From: Streptomyces griseoincarnatus
GTDB taxonomy: Bacteria > Actinomycetota > Actinomycetes > Streptomycetales > Streptomycetaceae
Direction of reading: 5' to 3'
DNA length: 64,000 bases
Assembly (NCBI GenBank): GCA_014649575.1
Contig: BMTH01000014.1
Span: 107,796 to 171,795, forward strand
Shown here: positions 33,268 to 40,533 of the stretch, in pieces
How positions within the stretch are numbered: position 1 is the stretch's first letter
How the letters are laid out: each line of letters opens with the position of its first letter
Notes under the pieces: model-generated
Told to the model about the DNA's origin: nothing
What the model saw: only the letters and a program-made list of their open reading frames with translations
Database searches by the model: none
Position numbers and translations under genes: made by a program

Positions 33268-34529
33268 CCGCGGACCTCGCCCCTGTCCCCCCTGGCGTGC
33301 TGTCGATCGCGCTCGTCTCGGAGCACGCGAGTCCCCTCGCCGCGCTCGGCGGGGTGGACGCCGGAGGCCAGAACGTCCACGTCGCCGCCCTGGCCACGGC
33401 GCTCGCCGACCGTGGACACCGCGTCACGGTGCACACCCGCCGCGACGCGCCCGACCTGCCGGACCGGGTGCGGCTGGGTGAGCGCGTGGAGGTCCACCAC
33501 GTCACCGCCGGGCCCGCCGAACCGGTGCCCAAGGACCGGCTGCTGCCGTACATGGACGCCTTCGCGCGCGTGCTCGTCCGGGAGTGGCGGGCCCGCACCC
33601 CGGACGTGGTGCACTCCCACTACTGGATGTCCGGGCTGGCCTCGCTCGGCGCCGCCCGGGAGGCGGGGCTGCCGCTGCTGCACACCTACCACGCGCTGGG
33701 CACGGTCAAGCGGCGCCACCAGGGCGACGCCGACACCAGCCCGCCGGAGCGGATCGGCTGCGAGATCGAGGTGGGGACCGGCTGCGACCGGGTCGTCGCC
33801 ACCTGCCGTGACGAGGTCGCCGAGCTGGTCCGGATGGGCGTGCCCGCGGACCGGATCGGCGTCGTGCCGTGCGGCGTGGACACCGAACGCTTCACGCCGA
33901 CGGGCCCGCGCTGGGCGCGCGGCCCGTACCGTCACCGGCTGGTCCAGCTGGGGCGGCTGGTGCCGCGCAAGGGCGCCGCCGTGTCGGTGGCCGCGCTGGC
34001 CCTGCTGCCCGGGACCGAACTGCTGGTGGCCGGCGGGCCCCCGGCGGAGCGGCTCGACGACGACCCGGAGGTGCGCCGGCTGCGCGCGCTCGCGCGGGAC
34101 GCGGGGGTCGCCGACCGGGTGCGGTTCCTCGGCGGGGTGGACGCCGAACGCGTTCCGGCGCTGCTGCGCTCCGCCGACGTGGTGCTCTGCCCCGCCGACT
34201 ACGAGCCCTTCGGCATCGTCCCGCTGGAGGCCATGGCCTGCGGCCGTCCCGTGGTGGCCAGCGCGGTCGGCGGCCAGCTCGACACGGTCGCCGACCCGGC
34301 CACCGGACGGCTCGTGCCGCCCGGCGACCCCGAGGCGCTGGCCTCCGCCGTCGCGAGCCTGCTCGCCGACCCGGCCGGCCGCGACGCCTGCGGCGTGGCG
34401 GGCCGCCGCCGGGTGCTCGCCCGGTACGGGTGGCCGCGCATCGCCGCCGCCACGGAGGCGGCGTACTGCGAGGTCCTCGACAGCGAGCCGGCCGTGAGCA
34501 GGACCGCCGACGTGACCAGGACCGGCTGA
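33264..34529 (+). CDS. Family 4 glycosyltransferase (GT-B)
   Basis: A 421-aa retaining glycosyltransferase. The N-terminal acceptor domain has GGVDAGGQNVHVAALATALA and DVVHSHYWMSGLA, resembling sucrose-phosphate synthase/MshA-type GT4 enzymes. The C-terminal donor domain has VQLGRLVPRKGAA and EPFGIVPLEAMACGRPVVAS with the conserved E(x7)E. GGAGGTGAGCCC precedes ATG 33264. The cluster context suggests that it extends a heptose-containing glycoconjugate. Confidence 0.9.
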   Translation: MTADLAPVPPGVLSIALVSEHASPLAALGGVDAGGQNVHVAALATALADRGHRVTVHTRRDAPDLPDRVRLGERVEVHHVTAGPAEPVPKDRLLPYMDAFARVLVREWRARTPDVVHSHYWMSGLASLGAAREAGLPLLHTYHALGTVKRRHQGDADTSPPERIGCEIEVGTGCDRVVATCRDEVAELVRMGVPADRIGVVPCGVDTERFTPTGPRWARGPYRHRLVQLGRLVPRKGAAVSVAALALLPGTELLVAGGPPAERLDDDPEVRRLRALARDAGVADRVRFLGGVDAERVPALLRSADVVLCPADYEPFGIVPLEAMACGRPVVASAVGGQLDTVADPATGRLVPPGDPEALASAVASLLADPAGRDACGVAGRRRVLARYGWPRIAAATEAAYCEVLDSEPAVSRTADVTRTG

Positions 34530-34579
34530 ACCTCAGGCCCGACCGGGCCGCAGACGCCCGACGTTGGAAGGAGGTGCGG

Positions 34580-34624
34580 GTGCCGTCGTCGTCCCCGGAG
34601 GGCGGCGCGCCCGACACGCCATGA
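34580..34624 (+). CDS. 14-codon leader peptide coupled to gmhA
   Basis: A tiny ORF, GTG to TGA, encoding VPSSSPEGGAPDTP. It has a near-perfect Shine-Dalgarno AAGGAGGTG 5 nt before the GTG, and its stop overlaps the gmhA ATG by 4 nt (ATGA). gmhA itself has no ribosome site, so its translation probably depends on this leader. A GGCCCGACCGGGCC palindrome lies at 34536-34549 just upstream. Confidence 0.6.
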   Translation: MPSSSPEGGAPDTP

Positions 34625-35247
34625 CCGAACACCCCGCGCTCGACGCCGCCCGTCTGCACTGCCGGTCCCTCCAGGACGCCCTCGACGGGCTCGGCCGGCA
34701 CGGTCTGCCCCGGATCGCCGACTGGGGCGGCCGGCTCGCCTCCGTCCTCACCGGCGGCGGCCGGCTGCTGGCCGCGGGCAACGGCGGCAGCGCCGCCCAG
34801 GCCCAGCACCTCACCGCCGAGCTGGTCGGCCGCTACCGCAGCGAGCGGCCCGCCTACTCGGCGCTCGCCCTGCACGCGGAGACCTCCAGCGTCACCGCCA
34901 TCGGCAACGACTACGGCTTCGACCACGTCTACGCCCGTCAGGTCGCCGCGCACGGACGCCCCGGCGACGTGCTGATGCTGCTGTCCACCTCGGGGCGCAG
35001 CGCCAACCTCATCGCCGCCGCGGTGGCGGCCCGGCGGGCCGGACTCGAGGTGTGGGCGCTGACCGGCCCCGGCCCCAACCCGCTGATGGAGGCCGCCGAC
35101 GAGAGCCTGTGCGTGACGGCGGCCTCGACGGCGACCGTGCAGGAGGTCCATCTGGTCGCCGTGCACCTGCTCTGCGAGTGCTTCGACACCGCCGTGGCCG
35201 CGCCACCGGCGCGGACCGTGGCGGCCGTTCCCGGGAGGCTGACATGA
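34621..35247 (+). CDS. gmhA: Phosphoheptose isomerase (SIS domain)
   Basis: A 208-aa enzyme converting sedoheptulose 7-phosphate to D-glycero-D-manno-heptose 7-phosphate. The substrate loop GNGGSAAQAQHLTAELVGRY, the phosphate loop LLSTSGRSANL and the C-terminal TVQEVHLVAVHLLCECFD match GmhA, including the catalytic Glu and His. It is the first step of nucleotide-heptose synthesis, followed directly by the HldE-like gene with a 4-nt overlap. No own ribosome site is seen; translation seems coupled to the leader peptide. Confidence 0.92.
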   Translation: MTEHPALDAARLHCRSLQDALDGLGRHGLPRIADWGGRLASVLTGGGRLLAAGNGGSAAQAQHLTAELVGRYRSERPAYSALALHAETSSVTAIGNDYGFDHVYARQVAAHGRPGDVLMLLSTSGRSANLIAAAVAARRAGLEVWALTGPGPNPLMEAADESLCVTAASTATVQEVHLVAVHLLCECFDTAVAAPPARTVAAVPGRLT

Positions 35248-36659
35248 CCGGTCCCGAACCGCTGGTGGTGGTGGGCGACGTCCTTCTCGACGAGGACATC
35301 GAGGGCGTGTCCACCCGGCTGGCCCCCGACGCTCCCGCCCCGGTCGTCGACGTCACCGGGGACCACAGGCACCCGGGCGGCGCCGGGCTGGCCGCCGCCC
35401 TGGCCGCGCGCGGCGGCCGGGACGTCGTCCTGGTGACCGCGCTCGGCGACGACCCCGCGAGCGAGGCGGTACGGCAGCAGCTCGCCGGGCGGGTACGGCT
35501 GCTGGAGCTGCCGCTGCACGGCACGCTGCCGGTGAAGACGCGTGTCCTCGCCGGAGGGCGGCCGCTGGTGCGCATCGACCGGGGCGGCGGGACGCCCGGC
35601 GAGCCGGACGAGGCGGTGCGCGAGGCGCTGGCCGGCGCGCACGCCGTCCTCGTCGCCGACTACGGCCGGCACACCGCCCGCGCGGTCCGCCCGCATCTGG
35701 AGGAGGCCGCCCGGCGCACCCCCCTCGTGTGGGACCCGCACCCCCGCGGCGAGACGCCGGTGCCGGGGGCCCGCCTGGTCACGCCCAACGGGGGCGAAGC
35801 GGTCGCGCTCTGCGCGGGCACGCCCGGCGTGTCGGGCGCGTCGCTCGGCGCCTTCGCCGAGCGTGGCACCGAACTCGCCGAGCGCTGGCGGGCGGCGGGC
35901 GTCGCGGTGACGCTCGGCGAGCGGGGCGTGCTGCTGACCCGGCCGGGCGGCGGCACCCCGATGCTGATCCCGGCGCCGTTCCACGCGGACGGCGACACCT
36001 GCGGCGCGGGCGACTGCTTCGCCGCGACGACGGTCGCCGGGCTGGCGGACGGGCTGCTGCCGGAGGAGGCGCTGCAGCGGGCGGTCGCCGAGGCCGCCGC
36101 GTTCGTCGCGGCGGGCGGCGCGGGCAACCCGGACCTCTGGCACACACCGGTCGCCCCGGTCCCCGCCCAGGACCCGGCCTCCGACGCGTTCGAACTGGCG
36201 CGGGAGGTACGGGCGCGGGGCGGCACCGTGGTCGCCACAGGCGGCTGCTTCGACCTGGTGCACGCCGGTCATGTGGGCCTGCTGGAGAGCGCCCGGCGGA
36301 TCGGCGACTGCCTGATCGTCTGCCTGAACTCCGACGCCTCCGTCACCCGCCGCAAGGGCCCAGGACGCCCCCTCACCCCGGCCACGGACCGCGCGAGGGT
36401 GCTGGCGGCGCTGGGCAGTGTGGACGCGGTGGTGGTGTTCGAGGAGGACACGCCTGAGAGGGTGCTGGAGCGTCTCCGGCCGGATGTGTGGGTGAAGGGC
36501 GGGGACTATTCCGTCCAGGATCTGCCTGAGGCGGAGGCGCTGCGGGAGTGGGGTGGGCAGGCGGTGGTACTGCCGTACCTGGACGGCCACTCGACGACGC
36601 TGCTCGCGCGGCGGGCTGCGGATGCGGTTTCGGTGGCTTTGAAGCCGACGGAGGGGTAG
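35244..36659 (+). CDS. hldE: HldE-like heptose kinase/nucleotidyltransferase
   Basis: A 471-aa bifunctional enzyme. Residues 1-305 are a PfkB-type kinase (GGAGLAAALAARGGRDV and anion hole G-A-G-D at 254-257) that phosphorylates heptose 7-phosphate at C1. Residues 325-471 are a cytidylyltransferase-fold domain (ATGGCFDLVHAGHVGLLE, HAGH at 340-343, then KGPGRPL and WVKGGDY) that adds AMP or another nucleotide. GGGAGGCTGAC precedes ATG 35244. The intermediate 7-phosphatase GmhB and epimerase HldD are not in the window, so they lie elsewhere or the epimerase at 29354 substitutes for the latter. Confidence 0.92.
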   Translation: MTGPEPLVVVGDVLLDEDIEGVSTRLAPDAPAPVVDVTGDHRHPGGAGLAAALAARGGRDVVLVTALGDDPASEAVRQQLAGRVRLLELPLHGTLPVKTRVLAGGRPLVRIDRGGGTPGEPDEAVREALAGAHAVLVADYGRHTARAVRPHLEEAARRTPLVWDPHPRGETPVPGARLVTPNGGEAVALCAGTPGVSGASLGAFAERGTELAERWRAAGVAVTLGERGVLLTRPGGGTPMLIPAPFHADGDTCGAGDCFAATTVAGLADGLLPEEALQRAVAEAAAFVAAGGAGNPDLWHTPVAPVPAQDPASDAFELAREVRARGGTVVATGGCFDLVHAGHVGLLESARRIGDCLIVCLNSDASVTRRKGPGRPLTPATDRARVLAALGSVDAVVVFEEDTPERVLERLRPDVWVKGGDYSVQDLPEAEALREWGGQAVVLPYLDGHSTTLLARRAADAVSVALKPTEG

Positions 36660-36665
36660 GGCTGT

Positions 36666-36701
36666 CGCCCTTCGGGGCGGGTCGTGCAGCCTTTCAGGCT
36701 G
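36666..36701 (+). terminator. Two small hairpins after the heptose cluster
   Basis: CGCCC-TTCG-GGGCG (36666-36679) and CAGCCT-TTC-AGGCTG (36687-36701) follow the HldE stop. They are short but well placed. Confidence 0.4.
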
Positions 36702-36722
36702 ACGAGGGGTGACACGCCCCAT

Positions 36723-36742
36723 AGGGGCGCGGGGAACTGCGC
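36723..36742 (-). repeat. Intergenic 20-bp repeat, copy 4 (inverted)
   Basis: AGGGGCGCGGGGAACTGCGC on the plus strand is the reverse complement of copy 2 (17929-17948). Confidence 0.75.
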
Positions 36743-36826
36743 GAACGGGGGTCCGAGGGCGGAGGCCCCGAAACGGTGCGGTCAGCGCCGCCCGCTTCGG
36801 AGGCTCCGTTCGTTGGACTTCCCTTC

Positions 36827-36846
36827 GCGCGGTTCCCCGCGCCCCT
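36827..36846 (+). repeat. Intergenic 20-bp repeat, copy 5
   Basis: GCGCGGTTCCCCGCGCCCCT, identical to copy 1. The 289-nt region 36660-36948 holds only the hairpins and these repeats. Confidence 0.75.
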
Positions 36847-36888
36847 CGGTCCCGTGCTTCGGAGGTCCCGTCCGTTGAACCTCTGTTC

Positions 36889-36908
36889 GCGCGGTTCCCC
36901 GCGCCCCT
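36889..36908 (+). repeat. Intergenic 20-bp repeat, copy 6
   Basis: GCGCGGTTCCCCGCGCCCCT, identical to copies 1 and 5 and 62 nt after copy 5. The flanks (CTTCGGAGG and CGTTGGAC or CGTTGAAC) also repeat, so the unit is longer than 20 bp here. Confidence 0.75.
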
Positions 36909-36948
36909 TCAGGCCAGTTTCAGCGCCGCGTGCTGGAGAGGGGGCGGG

Positions 36949-38259
36949 TCACGCCGCCGTTTGCAGGGTCGGCTGGGGGATCGTGTCCTTCGAGCGCAGG
37001 GTGACCGAGGTCGCGAGCGTGGCGCGGCGGTGCAGGAGGTGGCCCGACGCGATGGACGCGGCGATGACGACGCCACCCGTGATCAGTGCACCTCGCGGCC
37101 CCGCCAGTTCCATGAGGAGCCCGAGGGCCGGAGGCCCGCCCAGGCTCCACAGCGTGCCGACCGAACCCCACACCCCCAGCACACGCCCCCGCAGATGGGC
37201 AGGCGGATCGGTCTGGAGGACCGCCGTGCCCGCCGTGTCGGAGACGGACTCGACCACGGCCATGGGCAGGACCAGCACCAGCAGCACCGCCAGCGAGGGC
37301 GACAGACCGGCCACGATCTGCAGCAGCGCCCCAGTGGCGGCCAGCGCGCCGACCAGCCGCACGGACGGGCGGCGCAGACGAGCGCCGAGCACCGCGCCGA
37401 CGATCCCGCCGGCCGCGAGGACGGTCGACACCGTGCCGAAGGCGCCCGCGCCGCCGGCGAGGGGGCCGGTGACGAGGACGGCGAGGGTGAGGCCGTAGTT
37501 GCGGCCGAAGACCGCGCTGATGCCGGTCACCCCCGCGAGCGCCAGCAGCCGAGGCCGGCGGGCGAAGAAGGCGAGGCCCTCCCGCACGCTCATGTCGGAC
37601 GCCGGCCGCCGGGCGGCCCGCCCGGCGACCTGCCGTACCGCGCCCGCCGCCGGGCGCAGGAACGGGATGACCGCCGTCACGACGAGGAAGGAGAAACCGT
37701 TGGCGAAGTAGGCCGCCGCCGTACCGAGGAAGCCGACGGTCACGCCGGCCAGGGCCGCGCCCGCGAGCCGTCCTGCGTTGAAGACGAGCGCGCCCACGCC
37801 GATGGCGGAGGGCACGTCCTCGGCGGGGACGAGGTCGTTGCCGAGCAGGGCGCAGGCGGGGTTGTCGACGGTGGCGACCGTGCCGGTGACGGCGGCCAGC
37901 ACCATCAGGGTGGTCATGTCGAGCCGGTCCAGCGCCACCAGGGTGGCCGTGGTGAAGGCGATGACGGCGAGCGCGGCCTGGCTGACCGCGGCGGTCAGCT
38001 TGCGCGGCCAGCGGTCGACGGCCGCGCCGCCGAGGACGCTCATCAGCAGGGCCGGGGCCGCCTGGACGGACATGGACAGGCCGGTGGCCGCGGCGGACCC
38101 GGTGATCTGGAGGACCAGCAGGTTCTGCACGGTCAGCTGCATCCACGTACCGGCGTTAGACACGAAGTTCGCGACGGACCACCAGCGCATGCTGCGGTGC
38201 CGGAGGGAACGCCAGGGCGAACGGGACCCGGCCGGGGCGGGGGAGGGTGTGGAAGACAC
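36949..38259 (-). CDS. MFS transporter (DHA3/EntS-like exporter)
   Basis: A 436-aa integral membrane protein with about 12 hydrophobic helices. The N-terminal RWWSVANFVSNAGTWMQLTV, the loop AAVDRWPRKLT after helix 2, and HLRGRVLGVWGSVG between helices 8 and 9 are typical of MFS_3/EntS-like drug or siderophore exporters. The start is GTG 38259; a ribosome site is weak. It converges on the heptose cluster across the repeat region. The substrate is unknown. Confidence 0.85.
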   Translation of the reverse strand: MSSTPSPAPAGSRSPWRSLRHRSMRWWSVANFVSNAGTWMQLTVQNLLVLQITGSAAATGLSMSVQAAPALLMSVLGGAAVDRWPRKLTAAVSQAALAVIAFTTATLVALDRLDMTTLMVLAAVTGTVATVDNPACALLGNDLVPAEDVPSAIGVGALVFNAGRLAGAALAGVTVGFLGTAAAYFANGFSFLVVTAVIPFLRPAAGAVRQVAGRAARRPASDMSVREGLAFFARRPRLLALAGVTGISAVFGRNYGLTLAVLVTGPLAGGAGAFGTVSTVLAAGGIVGAVLGARLRRPSVRLVGALAATGALLQIVAGLSPSLAVLLVLVLPMAVVESVSDTAGTAVLQTDPPAHLRGRVLGVWGSVGTLWSLGGPPALGLLMELAGPRGALITGGVVIAASIASGHLLHRRATLATSVTLRSKDTIPQPTLQTAA

Positions 38260-38438
38260 GGTGCGCTACTCGGGGAGGAGCCCCTGGGGGCTCGGCTGAG
38301 TGGGCGCGGGAAGGAGGTCGCCGGCTGCGCTGCGCGGCGGTTCCCGTCGCCGGATCGGGCGCGCACCATCGTGGCAGAAGGGACCCCCGAGTCCTTTCCA
38401 CCGCACACGTGCCGTGGACGGACACGGGAGTCAAACGC

Positions 38439-38473
38439 CCGCACCCGCACGGCACTTGGCCGTGCGGGTGCGG
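38439..38473 (-). terminator. Terminator of the DoxX gene
   Basis: A perfect 15-bp inverted repeat (CCGCACCCGCACGGC and GCCGTGCGGGTGCGG) with a 5-nt loop, about 70 nt beyond the DoxX stop read on the minus strand. The rest of 38260-38542 shows nothing else. Confidence 0.75.
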
Positions 38474-38542
38474 TTGCTCACAGAGGGGTTTGCGGGGCGG
38501 GACAGCGGGAAGAGAGGCGCCTCCCGGCAGGCCCCGCCCCCG

Positions 38543-39076
38543 TCAGTGGGACAGCTTGGCGCGGGCGCGTCCCGCCGCCGCGGCGGGTCCCGCGCCGGCC
38601 TTGAAGGCGCGCCGGGCGATGTGGGCCTCGCGCCGCAGGTCGTGCGCGGCGTGCCGGCTGCGCCACAGCACGGAGGGCCGGGCCCCGGTGTCGTCCGCCG
38701 CGATCAGCAGTCCGCCGAGCAGTCCGAGGTTCTTCAGGAAGTGGATCCGGTGCTGGGACTTGTCGCCGGCGTCCTCCTCCTCCCAGAAGCGGTGCGCGGC
38801 GAGTGTGGTGGGCACGAGGGTGGCGGCGATGGCGAGGGCGGCCGGGCGGGACATCCGTCCGGTGGCCAGCAGCAGTCCGGCGGCGACCTGGACGGCGCCG
38901 TTCAGCCGCACGGAGTCCTCGGTGCGGTCGGGCAGTGCGCGAAGGCGGCCGGTGACCGGCCGCACGACGGGCTCGGCCAGCCCGGCGACGCGGTGGGGGT
39001 TGCGGAGGGTGTCCAGTCCGCCCGCGATGAAGATCGACGCCAGCATCGGCCGGCCGAGGACGCGCAACAGGCTCAT
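38543..39076 (-). CDS. DoxX-family membrane protein (177 aa)
   Basis: A small four-helix membrane protein. The start MSLLRVLGRPMLASIFIAGG with DTLRN is the DoxX signature; later helices are LNGAVQVAAGLLLATG, AALAIAATLVPTTLAAHRFW and FLKNLGLLGGLLIAADD. The last 45 residues are basic and cytoplasmic (RSRHAAHDLRREAHIARRAF). DoxX proteins are linked to redox stress and quinone or thiol handling, but the mechanism is unclear. AGGAGAAGGAC precedes ATG 39076. It lies downstream of the 107-aa gene on the same strand. Confidence 0.85.
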   Translation of the reverse strand: MSLLRVLGRPMLASIFIAGGLDTLRNPHRVAGLAEPVVRPVTGRLRALPDRTEDSVRLNGAVQVAAGLLLATGRMSRPAALAIAATLVPTTLAAHRFWEEEDAGDKSQHRIHFLKNLGLLGGLLIAADDTGARPSVLWRSRHAAHDLRREAHIARRAFKAGAGPAAAAGRARAKLSH

Positions 39077-39161
39077 GTCCTTCTCCTGGAGTGTGGAGGG
39101 TGCGATGCGCCGGGTTCCCCGCGCGGCGGGGAGCATGCGGCGGGGGCAGGCGGCGGGGCCG

Positions 39162-39485
39162 TCACCAGAAGCGGGTGGTGAGGGCGGGCCGGCGGACCGC
39201 CTCGACGGCGTCGCGCAGGCACAGGGCGACACCGATGGTGGCGCGCAGCACCGAGGGCCGTACGCTCTGCGCGGTCTCGGTGGCCAGGACCAGCAGGCAG
39301 CCCGCCGCCTGCTCGACCACGGAGACCGGGAGGGTGCAGTCGCCGTCGGCGGCCGCGCGGAACGCCTTCAGCGGGACCCCCGCTCCGTCGACCGTCCGCC
39401 GGGCGGCCTGTTCCAGGTACGGGACGGCCTGTTCGCAGAGTGTGGCGGGCAGGGTGAGGGTGCGCTGGAACGATGAACTGGTCAT
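39162..39485 (-). CDS. Hypothetical protein (107 aa)
   Basis: Not recognised. A mostly helical protein (TLPATLCEQAVPYLEQAARR, VVEQAAGCLLVLATETAQSV, ATIGVALCLRDAVEAV) without a clear signal peptide. ATG 39485 has GGGAG about 10 nt upstream. It lies 85 nt upstream of the DoxX gene on the same strand, possibly one transcript. Confidence 0.6.
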   Translation of the reverse strand: MTSSSFQRTLTLPATLCEQAVPYLEQAARRTVDGAGVPLKAFRAAADGDCTLPVSVVEQAAGCLLVLATETAQSVRPSVLRATIGVALCLRDAVEAVRRPALTTRFW

Positions 39486-39635
39486 GTTCACAGTGCTCCC
39501 ACGGCGTGGCACGCCCGCACCGGTCGGAGCGGGTTTTTCACCGTCCCGCGTGAGCGTGCGCCTCGCCCTCGACGGGCTCGTACGCTGGGCGGACCGCGAG
39601 AACCTGAGCACGCCGTGAAGCCGAGGAGGCCGCCG

Positions 39636-40517
39636 ATGCCCCAGTCATCCCCCGCGTCCGGCGAGGAGAGCCCCGGCGCCGTGGCGGCGCGGCTGACCGG
39701 GCGGGCGGTGACCGGGGGGCGGCCGCTGTCCGGTGCGCTCGCCGAGGCCGCGCTGGACGACGGCCGCACGGTGGTCGTGAAGCGCGCCGAGGAGGCGGAG
39801 GCGGCGCGCGCGGAGGCGGCCGGGCTGCGCTGGCTGGCGGAGGCGGGCGCGCCTCCGGTGCCGCGGGTGCACGGCCGGGAGGGGGCGTGGCTGGTCCTCG
39901 ACCGGCTGGCACAGGGGCGTCCGGGCCGGGAGGCGGCGCTGCGGTTCGGGCGTGAGCTGGCCGGGCTGCACGCGGCGGGCGCGCCCGCGTTCGGGGCGCC
40001 GCCGCCGGGCGGTCCCGTGGAGGCGTTCATCGGGCTCGCCCCGATGCGCAACGTGACCGGTGACGACTGGCCGTCCTGGTACGCGGAGCACCGGGTGCTG
40101 CCGTATCTGCGCCGGGCGGTCGACGCGGGCACGACGGGCGCCGGCGAGGCGGCGGTGGTCGAGCGGGTCTGCGCGCGGCTGCCGGAGCTGGCGGGTCCCG
40201 CCGAGCCGCCCGCACGGCTGCACGGCGACCTGTGGAGCGGCAACGTGCTGTGGGGCGCGGACGGCAGGGTGCGGCTCATCGACCCGGCCGCGCACGGCGG
40301 GCACCGGGAGACGGACCTGGCGATGCTGGCGCTGTTCGGCTGCCCGCTGCTGGACGCGGTGCTGGAGGGCTACCAGGAGGTGGCGCCGCTCGCCGAGGGG
40401 TGGCGGGAACGCGTCGGCGTGCACCAGCTGTTCCCGCTGCTGGTGCACGCCGTGCTGTTCGGGCGGGGCTACGCCGGGCAGGCGCTCGGCGCCGCCCGGT
40501 CCGCCCTGTCGCTGTGA
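39636..40517 (+). CDS. Fructosamine kinase/aminoglycoside phosphotransferase-fold protein
   Basis: A 293-aa kinase-like protein. The N-lobe lysine is in GRTVVVKRAEE, the catalytic loop is RLHGDLWSGNVLW (the DLWSGN form is typical of fructosamine 3-kinases) and the metal aspartate is in RLIDPAAHGGHRETDLAML. It probably phosphorylates glycated amines for deglycation; a small-molecule kinase role is the alternative. ATG 39636 is set by GAGGAGG 7 nt upstream. It is convergent with the catalase gene (16 nt apart). Confidence 0.82.
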   Translation: MPQSSPASGEESPGAVAARLTGRAVTGGRPLSGALAEAALDDGRTVVVKRAEEAEAARAEAAGLRWLAEAGAPPVPRVHGREGAWLVLDRLAQGRPGREAALRFGRELAGLHAAGAPAFGAPPPGGPVEAFIGLAPMRNVTGDDWPSWYAEHRVLPYLRRAVDAGTTGAGEAAVVERVCARLPELAGPAEPPARLHGDLWSGNVLWGADGRVRLIDPAAHGGHRETDLAMLALFGCPLLDAVLEGYQEVAPLAEGWRERVGVHQLFPLLVHAVLFGRGYAGQALGAARSALSL

Positions 40518-40533
40518 TCCCCCGGCGGGGTCC

